From assembly GCF_001875725.1 (NCBI RefSeq), contig NZ_MLCQ01000017.1:62001-126000 (forward strand): a DNA stretch of 64,000 nt, written 5' to 3'. The position numbers and the translations under genes are program-made. Every line of letters starts with the position of its first letter. Positions within the stretch are counted from its first letter, which is position 1. The notes under the pieces were generated by a model. That model was given only the letters and a program-made list of their open reading frames with translations. It had not been told where the DNA came from and did no database searches. This stretch comes from Corynebacterium sp. NML140438 (GTDB taxonomy: Bacteria; Actinomycetota; Actinomycetes; Mycobacteriales; Mycobacteriaceae). Positions 61,698 to 64,000 of the stretch are shown piece by piece.

Positions 61698-62662
61698 TAT
61701 GCAGTCTCCATTTCTATCAATACGTCTTCGCCAAGTCGGCGAACGTCGGAAATCTTGTATTCGAATGCGTCGCCTATCGTACGCGCCACTGCAGCGTCCA
61801 GCACCGATCGCCCCTGCCCCAGTAACTTCGGCGCAATATATGCTTGGACCCTGTCAACGACGCCGCTGGAAATGAAGCTACGCAATAGGCTCGCCCCGCC
61901 CTCAACAAGTACGTCACGGGCGCCGAGCGCCCAAAGTGCGTCGCATGCTGCTTCCGGGGACGGATACTGCAAAAAGCCCAACCTGGTCAAATTGCCTGCA
62001 GGCACCTCCCGCGTCCCAACAACGACGCGGCGTGGCTGATGTGGATACAGCGTGCCATCTGCTCTACGCGCAGTGAGCGAGGGATTGTCGGCGATTGCGG
62101 TGCCCGTCCCGACGATGATGGCATCACGATGGGCGCGGTCACGATGTACGAACTGACGCGCTGCGGTTCCAGTAATCCACTGACTCGAACCGTCAATTGC
62201 TGCGGTGAACCCGTCCAATGTCATCGCAAATTTCGCAGTAACACTCACACGATGATGGCGTACCGAGGAAATCCAGGGCTGCAGGGCATCAACACGGTGT
62301 GGCTCGAAGCGGACGTCAATACCCGCAGCTTGAAGTCGCTCAGCTCCGCCCGAAGCAACAGGATTCGGGTCTGACGTAAGATACACAACCTTGGAAACAC
62401 CCGCTGCGATGAGTGCCTCCGTACAAGGCCCCGTCTTTCCAACATGGTTACACGGCTCTAACGTGACGACTGCCGTTGCGCCTCTCGCCTCACGACCTGC
62501 GCCTCGCAGCGCTTGGACTTCTGCATGCGGGCCTCCTGCTGGGGCGGTCGCACCGGTAGTGATGAGGCGCCCGTCGCTGTCGTAGAGAGCACAACCGACG
62601 GGTGGATTAGGGCCCGTCGTTCCACGAACCGAATCGCCGGCCGCGATAGCTGCCTCGATCAC
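61697..62662 (-). CDS. ribD: Bifunctional riboflavin deaminase/reductase
   Basis: RibD deaminates and reduces the pyrimidine from GTP. The deaminase half has GPHAEVQALRGAG and LEPCNHVGKTGPCTEALIAA as zinc ligands; the reductase half has TAKFAMTLDGFTAAIDGSSQ WI (two parts) and DVLVEGGASLLRSFI. It starts at GTG 62662, overlapping the rpe stop by four bases; the N-terminus is a few residues shorter than usual in other bacteria. 321 residues. Confidence 0.96.
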   Translation of the reverse strand: MIEAAIAAGDSVRGTTGPNPPVGCALYDSDGRLITTGATAPAGGPHAEVQALRGAGREARGATAVVTLEPCNHVGKTGPCTEALIAAGVSKVVYLTSDPNPVASGGAERLQAAGIDVRFEPHRVDALQPWISSVRHHRVSVTAKFAMTLDGFTAAIDGSSQWITGTAARQFVHRDRAHRDAIIVGTGTAIADNPSLTARRADGTLYPHQPRRVVVGTREVPAGNLTRLGFLQYPSPEAACDALWALGARDVLVEGGASLLRSFISSGVVDRVQAYIAPKLLGQGRSVLDAAVARTIGDAFEYKISDVRRLGEDVLIEMETA

Positions 62663-63324
62663 GCGATGCCAGCCGCTTCTTTCGCCATCCGGCGCAATGT
62701 GTCTACGGCTTGCGCTGGATTATCGGCGCCGAACACTGCTGATCCAGCAACGAACGCATCGACCCCGGCTTCCGCTGCTTGTGTAATCGTAGCGTTTGCG
62801 ACTCCGCCATCGATGCCAATGACTGTCGACAACCCAGCTGCCTGGATGTGGTCGCGAAGGGTAAACACCTTCGAAAGCACCTCGGGCATGAACTTCTGCC
62901 CACCGAAGCCTGGTTCAACACTCATCACCAGCACCTCTTCAAAGTGCTCGAGGTCGTCGAGGTACGGCTCAATTGGTGTTCCGGGCTTGATCGCAAACCC
63001 CGCTTGTACTCCCAGATCATGGCACTGCTTCGCAGCAGCAACATGGTCGTTCGTAGCCTCAACATGGAAAATCATGCGATCACCCCCGGAACGCGCGTAG
63101 GTCTCGAACCAACGCTCCGGCTCCTCGATCATCAAGTGCATATCAAGGAATTGGTCGGTGACACCGTTGACAGCTTTGGTCACATCTGGCCCAAACGAGA
63201 GGTTTGGAACAAAATGGCCGTCCATAATGTCCACATGGAGCATGTCGGCGTTCGGAACTTTTTCGATATCCTCACCCAGAGCTGCGTAATTCGCTGCAAG
63301 GATCGACGGCGCAATATAAATCAT
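62659..63324 (-). CDS. rpe: Ribulose-phosphate 3-epimerase
   Basis: Rpe interconverts ribulose and xylulose 5-phosphates. The 221 residues have IAPSILAANYAALGEDIEKV, LHVDIMDGHFVPNLSFGPDV with metal ligands, VMSVEPGFGGQKFMPEV and GIDGGVANATI. It lies ahead of the rib genes, which use ribulose 5-phosphate. Confidence 0.98.
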   Translation of the reverse strand: MIYIAPSILAANYAALGEDIEKVPNADMLHVDIMDGHFVPNLSFGPDVTKAVNGVTDQFLDMHLMIEEPERWFETYARSGGDRMIFHVEATNDHVAAAKQCHDLGVQAGFAIKPGTPIEPYLDDLEHFEEVLVMSVEPGFGGQKFMPEVLSKVFTLRDHIQAAGLSTVIGIDGGVANATITQAAEAGVDAFVAGSAVFGADNPAQAVDTLRRMAKEAAGIA

Positions 63325-63328
63325 GCCT

Positions 63329-64000
63329 CTACCCTAGTGTTTTCTTGCGAAGGACTGCGAAGAACATTGCATCAGTTCCGTGTCGGTGAGGCCACATCTG
63401 CACGCTCTTAAAACCGCCAACGTTCTCCATCGGCGCGACAAGTTCATGCGCGTCACATTCTTCGACTGCACCAGAAGCCAGGACGGCGTCGACAATTCCG
63501 CGCGTCTCCCGAATATCCGGCGAACAGGTCGAATACACGATCACTCCTCCCGGCTTCGTCGCAGCAATGGCAGTGCTTAGCAACTTGCGCTGTAGCCGCG
63601 TGAGCGAGTCGATGTCCGACTCGCGCTTCGTCCAGCGTGCCTCAGGCCGACGCCGAAGTGATCCCAGGCCCGAGCAGGGGGCGTCGACAAGCACTCGGTC
63701 GTACCCTGTCTCGAGGGCGATCGCCGTGGCGTCGCCCGTGCGAACGTGCACAGGTAAGCCTTTAGTTGCTTTCTCCACCAGTTCAGCACGATGCGGCGCG
63801 ACCTCAATCGCATCCACACGCGCCCCGTCAATTGCCGCTAGAGAACCGATGAAAGCAGCCTTCCCGCCTGGGCCAGCGCAGAGGTCGAGCCACCGTCCCT
63901 GATCATCGGCGACTTCTGCTTGGACAAGCGCCCTTGCGATCAACTGAGATCCTTCGTCCTGGACCGCAGCGAGTCCGTCACGAACCGGCTGCAACTCACC
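63329..64000 (-). CDS. rsmB: 16S rRNA m5C967 methyltransferase, C-terminal part
   Basis: Only the C-terminal 223 residues are in the window; the gene continues to the right. It shows the SAM site LDLCAGPGGKAAFIG, DRVLVDAPCSGLGSLRRRPE with the motif IV Cys, and VIVYSTCSPDIRETRGIVDA with the motif VI Cys nucleophile. It ends four bases before rpe. The N-terminal NusB-like domain is not seen, so rsmB rather than another m5C enzyme is inferred from its neighbours. Confidence 0.92.
   Translation of the reverse strand, partial: GELQPVRDGLAAVQDEGSQLIARALVQAEVADDQGRWLDLCAGPGGKAAFIGSLAAIDGARVDAIEVAPHRAELVEKATKGLPVHVRTGDATAIALETGYDRVLVDAPCSGLGSLRRRPEARWTKRESDIDSLTRLQRKLLSTAIAATKPGGVIVYSTCSPDIRETRGIVDAVLASGAVEECDAHELVAPMENVGGFKSVQMWPHRHGTDAMFFAVLRKKTLG

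Overview
The window is a stretch of Corynebacterium chromosome made almost entirely of core genes. Lineage markers are mshC (mycothiol), a putative mptB (lipoglycan mannosyltransferase), acnR next to acn, an actinobacterial suf operon with SufR, opcA next to zwf, whiA-yvcK-rapZ, and a ferrochelatase with an Fe-S cysteine cluster. From memory, gene order follows C. glutamicum closely (aspA-hisG-hisE ... mshC ... pyrD ... hemH-NlpC/P60-Rv1476 family-acn-acnR ... suf-mptB-ctaA-ctaB-tkt-tal-zwf-opcA-pgl-secG-tpi-pgk-gapA-whiA-yvcK-rapZ-uvrC-rib). The formate-THF ligase and C4-dicarboxylate carrier beside aspA suggest another species of the genus; this is inference.

Layout. 1-6055: end of an M18 aminopeptidase, a RecB-like Fe-S nuclease, and an aspA-dcu-fhs group for fumarate/aspartate exchange and one-carbon metabolism. 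6157-9588: a coupled minus-strand run mshC-unknown-HAD-hisE-hisG. 9653-18518: uppP, lipoprotein, pyrD, tRNA-Leu(GAG), a TVP38 protein, SPFH/NfeD pair, unknown genes, ferrochelatase. 18538-27315: secreted NlpC/P60 hydrolase and its membrane neighbour, acn-acnR with a recognisable AcnR operator, a GATase-like protein, and an ACT/UPF0210 pair.

27316-28412 is the only accessory-looking part. It holds an apparently intact MerR-type promoter driving a frameshifted MerR-like regulator, followed by a decayed membrane-protein gene. A 64-bp duplication bounded by 39-bp direct repeats breaks the regulator; removing one unit restores that junction.

28413-36674: PLDc_N protein, ABC-F protein, and sufR-sufB-sufD-sufC-sufS-sufU-sufT. 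36803-42964: mptB, an ABC-2 exporter, ctaA, a divergent quinone reductase-like protein, and ctaB. 43291-49797: oxidative and non-oxidative pentose phosphate operon, with a strong hairpin-T tract between tkt and tal. 49864-53360: secG and the triose part of glycolysis on the minus strand, with a terminator between gapA and pgk. 53740-64000: whiA-yvcK-rapZ-uvrC, a membrane protein, the riboflavin genes with rpe, and the end of rsmB.

I found no CRISPR array, phage, IS element or defence system. The best candidates for a second look are the dead MerR unit, several conserved unknown genes locked into core operons, and a set of dyads and leaderless starts.
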